DNA of 64,000 bases from Timema cristinae (taxonomy: Eukaryota; Arthropoda; Insecta; Phasmatodea; Timematidae). A program made the position numbers and the translations under genes. Under the pieces are notes generated by a model. That model was not told where the DNA came from, made no database searches, and was given only the letters and a program-made list of their open reading frames with translations. This document shows, piece after piece, positions 45,401 through 55,626 of this stretch; positions within the stretch are counted from its first letter, which is position 1, and each line of letters begins with the position of its first letter. The stretch is taken from the NCBI GenBank assembly GCA_039000515.1, contig JBCFYV010001001.1, positions 8,763,873-8,827,872 of the forward strand. The letters run 5' to 3'.

Positions 45401-45427
45401 ATGTGTCGGGGCGTACCGGCCCGGTGA
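45401..45427 (+). promoter_or_regulatory. Short upstream ORF in the dachsous leader
   Basis: An ATG seven bases into the exon opens an eight-codon frame closed by TGA, in a different frame from dachsous and wholly upstream of its ATG. If the mRNA contains this leader, the uORF could lower initiation at the main start. Whether it is translated is unknown. Confidence 0.4.
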
Positions 45428-45473
45428 GGTCTCCTCAACAGTGGACGGAGAGGGTCCCACCATCCCTCCCTCC

Positions 45474-47233
45474 ATGAGCATCCGCCTCACGATGATCAGG
45501 GCGAGGACCCCCACCATCCTTGTCACCACCCTTGTGCTACTGCTCCAATCTTCCGGACTCATGACGGAGCACGTCCGGGAGATGGAGGTTTCCGAGGGTG
45601 CTCCCGTCGGAACGCGCGTTGGCTTCATCGGCGATGGTTCCTCCAGCGATAGTGGTCCCCCTTATCTTATTGTACCCGTCCCAGGCAGCGCTGTAGATTC
45701 CGACCTCTCTGTTGAACAAACCACCGGTGAGATACGAACGAAGGTACCCCTAGACAGAGAGACGAGATCCTCTTACTCGTTGGTTGCCATTCCTCTGAGT
45801 GGAGAGAACGTTCGTGTGGTGGTCCGGGTCCTCGACGAGAATGACAACGCTCCTACGTTCCCTTCCGCCGTCATGAATATCGAGTTCCCTGAGAACACCC
45901 CAAGAGACGTAAAAAGGACGCTTCATCCAGCTAGGGACCTTGATTTAGGGGTGTATAACACTCAGAGGTACAACATTGTCTCGGGTAACACGAACAATGC
46001 TTTTAGGCTGTCGTCGCATAGAGAGAGAGATGGTGTTTTATACTTGGACCTTCAAATCAACGGGTTCTTAGACAGGGAGTCAACGTCATCATATAGTCTG
46101 GTAATAGAAGCTTTGGACGGCGGTACGCCACCTTTGAAAGGAGTAATGACAGTCAACATAACAATACAAGACGTGAATGACAACCAGCCGATTTTCAACC
46201 AAAACCTCTACACGGCATCGATTCCAGAAAACGCCACCGTGGGGACGAGCGTTTTACTCGTGCACGCAACTGATTCGGACGCTGGAGACAACGGTGAGGT
46301 AGAATATTCCATCAACAGGCGACAGAGTGACCGCGATAGTATGTTCCGCATAGACTCTGAAACCGGGCTCATCGCTGTTAACCGTCCGCTTGACTTTGAG
46401 ACGAAGGACGTCCACGAGCTGGTGTGGTCGCTAGGGACAAAGGGGCGCAACCTCTGGAAACAACAGCATTCGTCTCTATAAGGGTGACTGACGTCAACGA
46501 TAACCAACCCACGATAAACGTCATATTCCTCAGTGACGACGCAACGCCGAAGATATCAGAGTCCGCTCAGCCAGGGGAGTTCGTCGCGAGGATATCTGTG
46601 AACGATCCGGATTCGAAGACTGAATACTCTAACGTGAATGTGACTTTGGAAGGTGGAGATGGAAGATTCGGTCTGGCCACAAGAGATAACATTATATATC
46701 TTGTGATAGTGTCCCTTCCTTTGGATAGGGAAATTCAACCAAATTATACGTTAAGCGTCATAGCAACAGACACTGGGAACCCACCACTACATGCTTCCAG
46801 AACATTTCATCTAATGGTGACTGACGTGAACGACAACGCTCCAGAGTTCGAAAAAATGGTCTACCACGCGGATGTCTTGGAAGTAACCGATCCGGGAACT
46901 TCCGTTTTCCAAGTGCACGCCGTTGACAGAGATGAAGGGAACAACTCGGCGCTGACGTATTCCATCGTAGAGACCTCTGCAACGCACTCGTCCTGGTTCA
47001 AGATCGACTCCAGGTCGGGCTTGATCACGACCAAAGCGCACGTGGACTGTGAAACGGACCCTGTACCTCAGGTCATAGTGGTCGCCAGTGACAGTGGACT
47101 CCCTCAACTGTCGTCCTCAGCGACAGTGTTTGTCACCATCCACGACGTCAACGACAATGAACCCATTTTCGATCAGAGCTTCTACAACGTGTCAGTTCCG
47201 GAAAATGAGCCTAAGGGACGCTGCATTCTCAAG
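45474..47233 (+). CDS. ds: Dachsous-like atypical cadherin, N-terminal exon (frameshifted, partial)
   Basis: Encodes the N-terminal 587 or so residues of Dachsous, a very large single-pass cadherin whose ectodomain binds Fat on neighbouring cells to control planar polarity and Hippo-linked growth. After a hydrophobic signal peptide (LVTTLVLLLQ) come five cadherin repeats and the start of a sixth, marked by calcium-binding motifs: DENDNAP closes EC1, DVNDNQP closes EC2 and EC3, DVNDNAP closes EC4 and DVNDNEP closes EC5, with LDRE/LDFE motifs between. The phrase QRYNIVSGN followed by NAFRLSSHRERDG in EC2 is Dachsous-like rather than protocadherin- or Fat-like. EC5 has DCE where DRE is usual, and EC1 lacks the usual A-x-D motif. 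The most upstream in-frame ATG is at 45474; the ATG at 45492 has a better context (A at -3). Reading shifts from frame 3 to frame 2 near 46424 through one missing base; otherwise the homology is continuous. The exon ends in a phase-0 donor. Transmembrane and cytoplasmic exons must lie beyond the window. Confidence 0.93.
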
Positions 47234-47239
47234 GTAGGT
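47234..47239 (+). other. Splice donor after the dachsous exon
   Basis: The sequence AAG|GTAGGT matches the donor consensus well and lies exactly where cadherin homology stops. The open frame runs only four more codons before a stop. The junction falls between codons (phase 0). Confidence 0.85.
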
Positions 47240-47411
47240 CAACATTAACTTTATACCTTTTGAAAGCCCTTCACACTCCACAGATAACTAGTAAATTAAA
47301 TAAGTAGTGCAGCAATAACAAAAAGTCGCGTTGTAATAAGGTTTTATGGAAGTTTTCATCAGAAGACAACGGAACTCTGACAGATCAGTAAAACTATGGT
47401 TATATATACAA

Positions 47412-47904
47412 ACTAGATAGCTGTTGCCCGCGGCTTTGCTCGCGTGGAAGTTGATTATATACAAATATGAAAATATACTTATGTATTTACAGATTAATTT
47501 AAAATATTACGTTACGTTGAAAGACCATAACTTGACCTCAAATCAAAAATAATGCAAGTCCGATACAAACTTTCACCCCCTTTTTTATCCCCTATTAAAT
47601 AAAATTTCCAAAATTCCTGAAACACTATTTATTTGTTTTACGTCAATAACCGAAATACAAAATTTTGTTTATGTAACTTTCAAAATGACGGACTTTCATA
47701 CATATTATCATACATATTATCATCCCCTATTTTGACCCCTTTGGGTTGGAATTTTCTAAAATCTTTCTTAGTGGGTGCCTACATAACAAAATGAATATAC
47801 AGTCCGAATTTCATGCTTGTAGCCTTGATAGTTTGCGCTCGGCGATGATGAATGTCAGTCAGTCAGTCAGTCATATCACGGACATGTTATTTTATAAGTA
47901 TAGA
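47412..47904. mobile_element. Retrotransposon relic, possibly RTE-type
   Basis: Opens with ACTAGATAGCTGTTGCCCGC, then GGCTTTGCTCGCGTGGAAG, and ends with GATGATGAATGTCAGTCAGT and an AGTATAGATA terminus. Same architecture as 21528-21966 with little detailed identity. It starts 178 bp after the dachsous donor. Confidence 0.5.
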
Positions 47905-48862
47905 TAAATAGTACTACAAAATCATACACACGTTATTATAGTCTACTGCAGCTTGTAACATTTTCTAAAAACTGTCTATTAGTAAACTACCCGTAAATTA
48001 ATTTTTCTCCAAAAAACAAATATATTATGTTATTGAATTTGTAAAACATTTCTAATACCCATTTTGAACAAAATGGTTGGGGTCATTTTGTAAATATTTC
48101 AAAATTTCAAAAATTATTAATCAGCAGGTTGACCTTAAATTAATTTTTCTAAAAAAAATAAGTTTTTATTATTATTTATCATGTTCAAACCCTAACAATA
48201 TAATAATTTTAAATAAAAAATCTAGAACAATTTTAGAAAACTTTTGTATTTAAAAAATCAAGTCATCAATTAATTACCGTTATTTTTAATGGTAGGAGTT
48301 AATATAACAACCTTACATCAAGGTTTGACCAAATAAAATATAACTATCAAGTTTGAATGAAATTCATTAAACCGTTTCCTGTAGCCATAGGCTTAAACAC
48401 GCCTCTAGACCAACTATCTTGAGTTCAGGGGCACATAAGATTACAAAATCCATCATCGTCTTGAGATCAACATTTTAACGATTGCAATCGGTACTTTCTC
48501 TAGGAGAAAATAAAATAACAGAGTGTCCAACAATCTTGAAAAGGCCAGGGAAAAAATAGGGAATTTTATCAAACCTCTTGATTTTTTAAACATTCAATAC
48601 AAAAATACACAAATTGTATTTATAATAATCAAAATAACATTTTATTTCCAACTACCGCGAATATTTCGAAACTTGTCCTTGTTGAACATACTACCTCAAT
48701 TTCTCAGTCATCATGTTATTTTCATGTATTTTTTCCACTCCTCTACCATCTTTAGCCATAATTGAGATATAGTTATGCGCATGCGCGAGAATTCGGTTGC
48801 GTTATAGGAAGAAGAAACTAATGTATCTGATGTATGTGTCTCATAATTTTAAACTCTGCTTG

Positions 48863-49238
48863 CTTAAGGCGATATTTTAAAGTAAGGCTGAAGGGAAAGC
48901 GGGTTTATAGCAAAACTTTTTTTTTGTCCAAAATAAATAAAATATTACTTCAGAACAAACATAGTTTAATTTTATTCACATGGTGATATCAACAGTTCTT
49001 GAATATTGCTCATGGACATTGTGAAATTAGATGATAAACTTTTTAAATGATGAAAAAATGCTGTCATTAAATTCCAAGAAATCCTTGACAGGTATTCAAG
49101 AACTGTTGATATCACCATGTGAAGAAAATTAAACTACATACTTCCATTGGAGAATTATTTGATTTATTTTGACAAAAATAAAGTTTTGATATAAAAACTT
49201 TATAACCTTTTCTCCCATCCCCTACATCTCCACCTTAA
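48863..49238. mobile_element. MITE-P copy 5 (best palindrome)
   Basis: A palindromic element of about 376 bp lying in the intron after the dachsous exon. The block at 48965-49005 is the reverse complement of 49093-49133 over 41 bases with one mismatch, and pairing continues outward towards the termini CTTAAGG and CACCTTAA. The two arms are separated by about 87 bases that include ATCCTTGACAGG. Confidence 0.82.
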
Positions 49239-49779
49239 TTTCTCAATATCATATCGCTGATTTTTTTAAAATATATTTTAGCACAAATTTTTTTAAAACC
49301 TTATTTGTGTGTGTCAGTAAAGTATCGCGTCAATAATATATATACTTGCAAACACCGTATCGACCCTCATTAAATTATCCCCAAGGTGTTCTTGTTCGTT
49401 AAGGTTTCGTGTTTGTCGGACACGGCTTTTCCTCTCTACGCCGACGACATTGTAAGACCATTTACACACACGCACTTGATCAGACGACCCTTCACGTGAG
49501 AAGCAGGACACATGTGTTTTAGAAAACGAGCCGAGTCTTGTTAGATACACTACAAAATTAGCATAGGAAAGGCCTTGTCTGACGGTTTTAAAAACCACTA
49601 GACATACTTTTACATATTAATACTTCAATTCGTAAGATCTGCAGCAGTCACTTGATGGATATCATCAATATAATTTATTAAAACACTTAAAATTAGGTAA
49701 AATGTAAGCAATTTTGTTTGCAAAAAAGTTTATATTTTCTAGAAGGTCCTTCTTGTTAATATTTGACTCTAGGTACTCT

Positions 49780-50085
49780 TATGACCGCCTCTGTTGTCTA
49801 GTGGTCAGAGTGCCTGGCTACGGAATAAGAGGTCTCATGCTCAATTCCCGGCGCTTTCAAATTTTTCTGTGGGACAATGGCTCTGGAACGGAATTAACTC
49901 AGCCTTGTGAGCACAAGTGAGGAGCTAATTAAAGTAGTGGTTCCTGTTTATAAAACTGAGATTGTTGCTGAAGAGTTTGTTATGCTGACCCTCTATCATC
50001 CTAAGCTGGCACTATCATCGCCAACAGATGGCGGCTGCTCTGTCGGCAGGCTTGATTGCAGGCTGAGGCCATGGAGTTACTTTCT
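49780..50085 (+). mobile_element. SINE-F, best copy
   Basis: A tRNA-like head GACCGCCTCTGTTGTCTAGT with the B-box-like GCTCAATTCCCGG, then TTAACTCAGCCTTGTGAGCA, GTTTATAAAACTGAGATTGT and CGCCAACAGATGGCG at 50029-50043. It ends near a CT-rich and poly-T run. Confidence 0.8.
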
Positions 50086-50129
50086 TTCTCTCTCTCTCTT
50101 TTTTTTTTTTTTTTTTTGCGCGCGTCTCA

Positions 50130-50302
50130 TTTCCTATTTGGGATATACACATATATGTATTACACTTATGTGGCAGGGATGAAAAAAATATTTTATTTGG
50201 AATGTACCAAATTTGCGTGGAGGGAGAGGGAGAAATCATTTGGAGATATAACACCCTCAGTACACTACAGGGATTCCAGCCACGATCTCGCGTACACCGG
50301 AA
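50130..50302 (-). mobile_element. Degraded SINE-C
   Basis: Remnants CAAATTTGCGTGGAGGGAGA, ACACCCTCAGTACACTACAG and CCACGATCTCGCGTACACCG. The shared tail is decayed. Confidence 0.55.
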
Positions 50303-50382
50303 AACCAGACTAATTGAGCGTGAGGTTTAGTTCGTGTGCTCACCAGTGGGGACTTAATTTATATTTCTTATTGTTACTACGC

Positions 50383-50595
50383 TTATTTTGGGGTATTTAA
50401 CGTGCAATTTCTAAACAGATTACAAACCAACTTTATTCTAGAACAAAAAATCTCCCAGTCTCCCAGCACTTTACTTATCACTATAAAGGGTAAAGTTTCA
50501 ACTACACAAATTATACATTTTTTTGGCCATGTCGGGAATCCAACCCGGTAAACTTAGCTCAGAGGCTAAACTTTCTACCAACTGGGCTAAAGTTG
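50383..50595 (-). mobile_element. SINE-E
   Basis: The tail TTTGGGGTATTTAACGTGCA, a shortened body, and the head region GGGAATCCAACCCGGTAAAC then CCAACTGGGC. Confidence 0.75.
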
Positions 50596-50858
50596 TCAGT
50601 TCTTCCTCCTTATTTTTAGCTTAGTTTTTAATAAATTATTACATTCTGCATGTTTTGTAATCACGGAAATCTAGACAGTAATATTTTCATCAATTTAAGT
50701 AACTAATATTTTTAAATGCTATTATTTTTACTATAAAAACTGTAGTTCAACCCGAAGAATGGTTTTAGACATTTTTAAGACTTGTTTTGCACAATATTTA
50801 AAAAAAATCGTTGCATAAAAATTAGATAAAATTAGAACTTGAACATAAACATGCCGTT

Positions 50859-51490
50859 GGGCTGGTTACACACTTCTTCGAACAATATGTGTTAGCACAC
50901 GATAGAACAACACATTTTTGTGTTATCATGTGGGGATCTCTATTGATTGCGTGTTTACATATGGGGAGAGGAGGGGGGGTGCACTCTACATAGAACATGT
51001 TCGAACAAAACCTTAACACACGATAACACATGATAACACAACACGTTTTACACAAATCAGTTGTCTTCCTCGCTCCAATGTTTTCTGGAACAAAATGCGT
51101 GGAGTATTTCGTATCGCGCATGCGTCACCATCTTGTTTATTATAAATCTCCTTGGCAACGCATATTGTCAAGCTGGAGCGGGGAGTGTGTTGGTTAGATT
51201 TGAGGTTAGTTTATTGTTGACGTTATTAAAGCGGAAGGTAAAGGATGTAGGATTACCTACTACTGAGTATTTTTTAATCTAAAGGATTACCACATCAGCA
51301 AAGCTTCTACCCTCATCCCTTTCCTCCATCTCGACGAATACAGAAAGTATGAGGGAAGAAAATATTCTATCGTGTTTTGTTCCATGATCATAGCTAACTT
51401 CACACAAATATGTTTCATGACACAGGAAAAAAAAAGTTTTGTTCCATTATGTGTTAAAACATAATGTTCGATGCAGTGTACATTCAGCTT
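50859..51490. mobile_element. Element with about 50-bp imperfect terminal inverted repeats
   Basis: The left end reads GGGCTGGTTACACAC then TCGAACAATATGTGTTAGCA; the right end inverted reads AAGCTGAATGTACAC then TCGAACATTATGTTTTAACA. The interior is GC-richer at 51060-51250 (CATGCGTCACCATCTTGTTT). There is no transposase-like frame; the superfamily is unknown. Confidence 0.55.
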
Positions 51491-51654
51491 AAAAGTGAGA
51501 ATTAATCAAATAAATAAGGCTAATTTATTTGGATGTACTATTCTGCATTTACTGTTTTATAGTTATAAACTATCTTCTCCTTTGACCCTGACAAAAAGTG
51601 TATCTTCTTAAAAAAAGCCATTTAGAATGACCTTCACTGTTAAGCACGTGAGAA

Positions 51655-51815
51655 AATTTGTTCATCTTGTTTGATTCATTGGTGAGGTGGAAGACTCGAT
51701 TTTAATCCCGGCTGGGTGTGTTGAGATGTTTAAAAAATATAGGTTTCCCACTCTCCTTCAACGTAAATGCAGATACACTTCCTCTAAATTATATCTTACT
51801 CGTTCTTTTACCGTT
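51655..51815 (+). mobile_element. Degraded SINE-C
   Basis: Remnants GATTTTAATCCCGGCTGGGT (B-box region), TTTCCCACTCTCCTTCAACG and TACACTTCCTCTAAATTATA. Confidence 0.55.
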
Positions 51816-52053
51816 GATATAAAAGAGCGGGTAGCGAGAAGCTGAGTGAGAATTAAAATGAAATTTTATCTTTCTGAAACATCTAGACTAGTAATTATTT
51901 ATTTGTCATACTAGCGAGAATAAACACACTTATCATTTTGGTCTTTAAATATTTCAAACTAGGAGGGCGAGTTTTGCAGGCACGTGTTTGATCTGGATCA
52001 TCCATGGTTCGATCCCTGATTTTGGCCTTTAGTGACCCATATACTGTTTTTTT

Positions 52054-52255
52054 TAGTACCTCGTCCTACTACCCATCTGGGCTACTTCTATTACTAATTT
52101 ACTAATGGACTAGGAATGTGGAAAGTTGAACTTTTAGAGGATGTGTACCCGCATTTGCGTAGAAAGTGGGAAACCATTTATGAAAAAACACCCTACGTAC
52201 ACCTAGCCGTCATCGGCAGTCTAGACTATAGCAAGAGTAGCGCCACAAACCATAT
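52054..52255 (-). mobile_element. SINE-C
   Basis: The tail TAGTACCTCGTCCTACTACC, the body GCATTTGCGTAGAAAGTGGG and the head region CATCGGCAGTCTAGACTATA. The outer head is weak. Confidence 0.65.
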
Positions 52256-52739
52256 ATTGTTAATGATTATATTGGATGTTTGAAATATATCTTGCAAAAT
52301 ATAATCCATCTTATTAATAAATTGAAGCGTCTGCTGGTTTTTCATGAGAAGAAGTAGAAGCCTCTTTGCGCGAACATGGGCACTTCCAAACAGGAACTTT
52401 AAAATTTTTAGTTCTCTTCCACGTACAGTTTTTACAATTAAAAAAAAAAAAAATCTCGGACAACGTTGGGCACCTTAAATAATATTCAATAATGTACGCT
52501 TTTGAAAATTTTGACCTAAATCTAAACAATTTAGGGCCAAAATGTGATATGAGTTTATACTCTCACTCATTAATTATTATTTTTAAAAAATTCCTAAATC
52601 AAACAAATTACAAAGCTAAAAGACACACTGCAAAGTTTTATCTCGTAGATAAAAACGCTAAAAGACAAAACATGTGACATTTTTAATAATTCAAGTAAAT
52701 AAAAAAACAACAAAAACGGGTTTTAAGAAAGAAATGGTC

Positions 52740-53150
52740 GATTACAAGTTATTGACGCTTTAGAAGGACGTTATGGTAAAATGTCCAGTTTTTTTTTCCC
52801 CTTCCTTGTCGTCGGTTATGAGATGTAAAGAAACTGGAAAAGTGGGAGGGTGGGTCAGAAGTGTGTGTTCAAAGGGGAGGGGGAGGACATTTTCACAGGT
52901 AACATGGCCACCCACCGTGCCAAAACTTGGGGGGGGGGGGTGAGCAAGGTCGAAATAATGTCCTTCCCTGGTGTGTAGGGGGACGGGGAGCATCTTTTTC
53001 TTCTTCTCCTATTCACCCCCCACTTTTTTTTTTTGATGGTCCCATGTGAGATAGTGGTGGGACCACCTTTTTAAGAAATCTGTCAACACCTTGTTCATTC
53101 TCATTCTCTTCTTTTTCGGGGCAATATTACCAATCCTCCTTTTATCTTAA
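52740..53150. promoter_or_regulatory. Repeat-free GC-elevated intronic block, candidate cis-element
   Basis: Contains CACAGGTAACATGGCCACCC, a (G)10 run at 52930, AGGACATTTTC and its inverse-like GAAATAATGTCCTT, and GGTCCCATGTGAGATAGTGG with GGGACCACC. It matches no repeat in the window and stands out from AT-rich intron. A regulatory role is inference from composition only. Confidence 0.22.
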
Positions 53151-53182
53151 TTTTTTTTTTTCTTCTTGATTTGTTACTAATA

Positions 53183-53516
53183 CAGTTGAACTTCGGTTAC
53201 CCGAAATAAAGTAGGCGAACACAATTTCTGCAAGCCGAAATTTCGGATAGTTGTGGTGGGTGATAAATATTTAACATTCATTCAGAAAAAGGTTTTATGG
53301 TAGTAAAATTTATTGAAAATTTAAACACTAAATAATCCCAAGTTACTATATGGATTAAAATTGTTTGAATTTACTGCCATAAGAATTTCAATAGTAATGG
53401 AGTTTTACATTATTCCCTGTAGATACACAAATAACATCATTGTGACTACAATAACACACACAAATAAAACACGACGTTTTTGTTAACCTGAGTTTCGGTT
53501 AACAGAAGTTCTTCTG
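53183..53516. mobile_element. Tigger/pogo-like MITE with TA duplication
   Basis: The left end is CAGTTGAACTTCGGTTACCC; the right end, inverted, is CAGAAGAACTTCTGTTAACC. Both are flanked by TA, the target of the Tc1/mariner/pogo superfamily. 334 bp, no transposase. Confidence 0.82.
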
Positions 53517-53861
53517 TATATAACACAAACATAATGGAACATAGGCCTACGTGGGAGATTATCAAACTTATAATATAAATAAATATACATCACGCATCCA
53601 GTGTCGTGGTTTATTCTCTCTGCGTATTATTATAGTCCAATTTTCATATGAAAAGACCTATTTTTGGCTTATAGAAACGTTACTAATACTACTTTCACGT
53701 ATTCATACATCAAGAAATGTGAGAGTTAGCTGTCACTTTTGATATATATTGTCAATACATATAAATTAACACTAATAATATAGTAGTTATCAATTTTGGC
53801 TGCAAAAAAGTATGTTTATACTTTCTAAAAGGCTATCTTTATGAAAATTGGACTATACCAG

Positions 53862-54392
53862 TCCGATATATATGCATTTAATTACTCTAATGGGGTTATG
53901 ATGAGGAAGGTAGAATTGAGATTAAATGCACCCCCGTTTGAGTGTTGGAAGTGTGGGGAAACAGTTTAGTAAAAAACAGTCGAACTCGATGGTCTTGGAG
54001 TATTGGAGTAAGCTGATCACCTCAGGACTCGTGGGTTCAAACCCAGCCGGGGTTGACGGGATTTTTCTTGAGCGATAAAAATCCGTTCCACACATTTCTT
54101 TAGAGGGGAAGTAAAGCCGTCAGGCCCATGTTTCTTGTGGAATGTAGAAGAGCCCTGGTAGGTATGTAAAAATACCTTTCTCTGCAAAATTGATGGGCCC
54201 TTTCGCTCTAACTCAAAGATATTTTCGTGTGCTGATTTAATCACTTGGTTCAGAAAGTGCACGTTAATTACCTCAAATAAATAAAAATAAAAAAATAGTA
54301 GAAAACTCCCTCTGTACACCCAACCGATATTCGAACCTTAGCCTACCCACCACGGGTAAGCTAGACAAGGTGAGACTGACATACAGACCGCG
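53862..54392 (-). mobile_element. SINE-C interrupted by a SINE-D
   Basis: The left part (GGAAGGTAGAATTGAGATTA to AACAGTTTAGTAAAAAAC) and the right part (AGAAAACTCCCTCTGTACAC to GACCGCGTGACCCC) are one SINE-C, separated by a plus-strand SINE-D at 53978-54295. Confidence 0.78.
53978..54295 (+). mobile_element. SINE-D, full length, inside a SINE-C
   Basis: A complete copy from CGAACTCGATGGTCTTGGAG through the B-box-like GGGTTCAAACCC to CAGAAAGTGCACGTTAATTA and an (AAAT)n end. The 11-base TAGTAAAAAAC before it and TAGTAGAAAAC after it form a TSD with one mismatch. Confidence 0.87.
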
Positions 54393-54679
54393 TGACCCCT
54401 GAGTGCGTGACTTGTGTATTAAGTATAGCATATATTTTCAGATGCTCAAATGTTTTTTTTTTTAATTTGGTGCATAAGCTCATCTTTGGCAACGGCCAAC
54501 GCGAACAATTTTTTGGCCTCAACATTTTTAGTTCTGAAAATACTTATTTAATATTATTCTACATAAATATATTACTATTTAAACAAATAAGGAATACTGT
54601 ATATTAACTTTTATCTCATTTGTATTGCTTAGGATGATATATTTATTTAAGTTTGAAAATATTTCCAAGCCTAGATTCG

Positions 54680-54805
54680 TAGTGAGTGGGAAAAAAACAC
54701 AAAAAAAAACCCATTAGTACACTCAGCTATGATTTTAAACCCTTACCTCCTCTTCACGAATAAATCAGATTGCACGAGCTCGATATTTTTATCCGCCTGA
54801 CCACC
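54680..54805 (-). mobile_element. Degraded SINE-C
   Basis: Remnants of the 5' half: CCATTAGTACACTCAGCTAT, TTTTAAACCCTTACCTCCTC, and CCGCCTGACCACC at the head end. Confidence 0.4.
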
Positions 54806-54976
54806 ACTGTTCTTTTTATGAAGTAAATAATAAAATTGAAGGAGAAGTCTACTAGGGGTGTAACTTAGAGGTTAATGATATCCAAATTACAATAAAAAAT
54901 AATTAATTTTCACATAGTTTCAATTCTAAAAAAATATTTCTTCAAATTTTCATGAATTTAAACAGCCCCCAAATCA

Positions 54977-55032
<56 letters not shown>

Positions 55033-55040
55033 ACACATTG
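54977..55040. repeat. Compound (TA)n-(CA)n microsatellite
   Basis: ATATATAT at 54978-54997 followed by ACACACAC to about 55036, with one GAC interruption. Confidence 0.9.
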
Positions 55041-55603
55041 TGTTTTAAAAAAATGCAATGACATAAATTGTAGAAATTATTTGACAATCATCTACTAAGA
55101 TAATTTTGATTGATTTACCTCATTCTTAGAAATGAGAGGTTCGATACCTCGATTCCATGAATCCCACGAATCCTATGGTATTTGAGAGATTCAAGATTTG
55201 TAAAAATCTTGAAAATATATCTCAAATACAATAGTGAGGCTACCTACTTCTCTTGAATTCACAATTTTAAATAATGGTAAGTAATTTTACAGTATTGTGT
55301 AGAGTTGAGAAAATTAAGAAAATCACACACAAAAAAGGACAAATTATATTAATATAGTTAACTTACTCAAAAAGTGTTATCTTTGTTTTTTTGTGGCGCA
55401 ACAGACATGACAAACAAAACAGCATTTGTCAGTGGTACTAAGTCTTTAACATTCTATTTTCATTATTCCCTATGTACCGTTCTAAAATTGTAAATATTCA
55501 AAGAGTGAAGGATTATAATTTGGATCCGAGAGCCGAAAGAAAATTTAAGATTCGAGTTCGAGATTCGGGTTTGAGAAATAAAGGCTTCAACCCTTTTTTA
55601 AAA

Positions 55604-55626
55604 TAAATATATATATATATATATTT
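55604..55626. repeat. (TA)n microsatellite
   Basis: AAATATATATATATATAT run. Confidence 0.8.

Noticed and set aside
45396..45473. GTG at 45396 as the dachsous start
   Set aside because: Eukaryotic initiation normally needs ATG; the signal peptide follows the ATG at 45474 or 45492, and 45394 is just after a splice acceptor.
46208..46507. Minus-strand ORFs opposite the dachsous exon (also 45188-45628, 46811-47107)
   Set aside because: Antisense shadows of a GC-balanced coding exon; their products look like no known protein.
49314..49598. 94-codon minus-strand ORF in a slightly GC-richer patch
   Set aside because: No domain, no convincing splice sites; could be an exon of an unknown antisense gene but nothing supports it.
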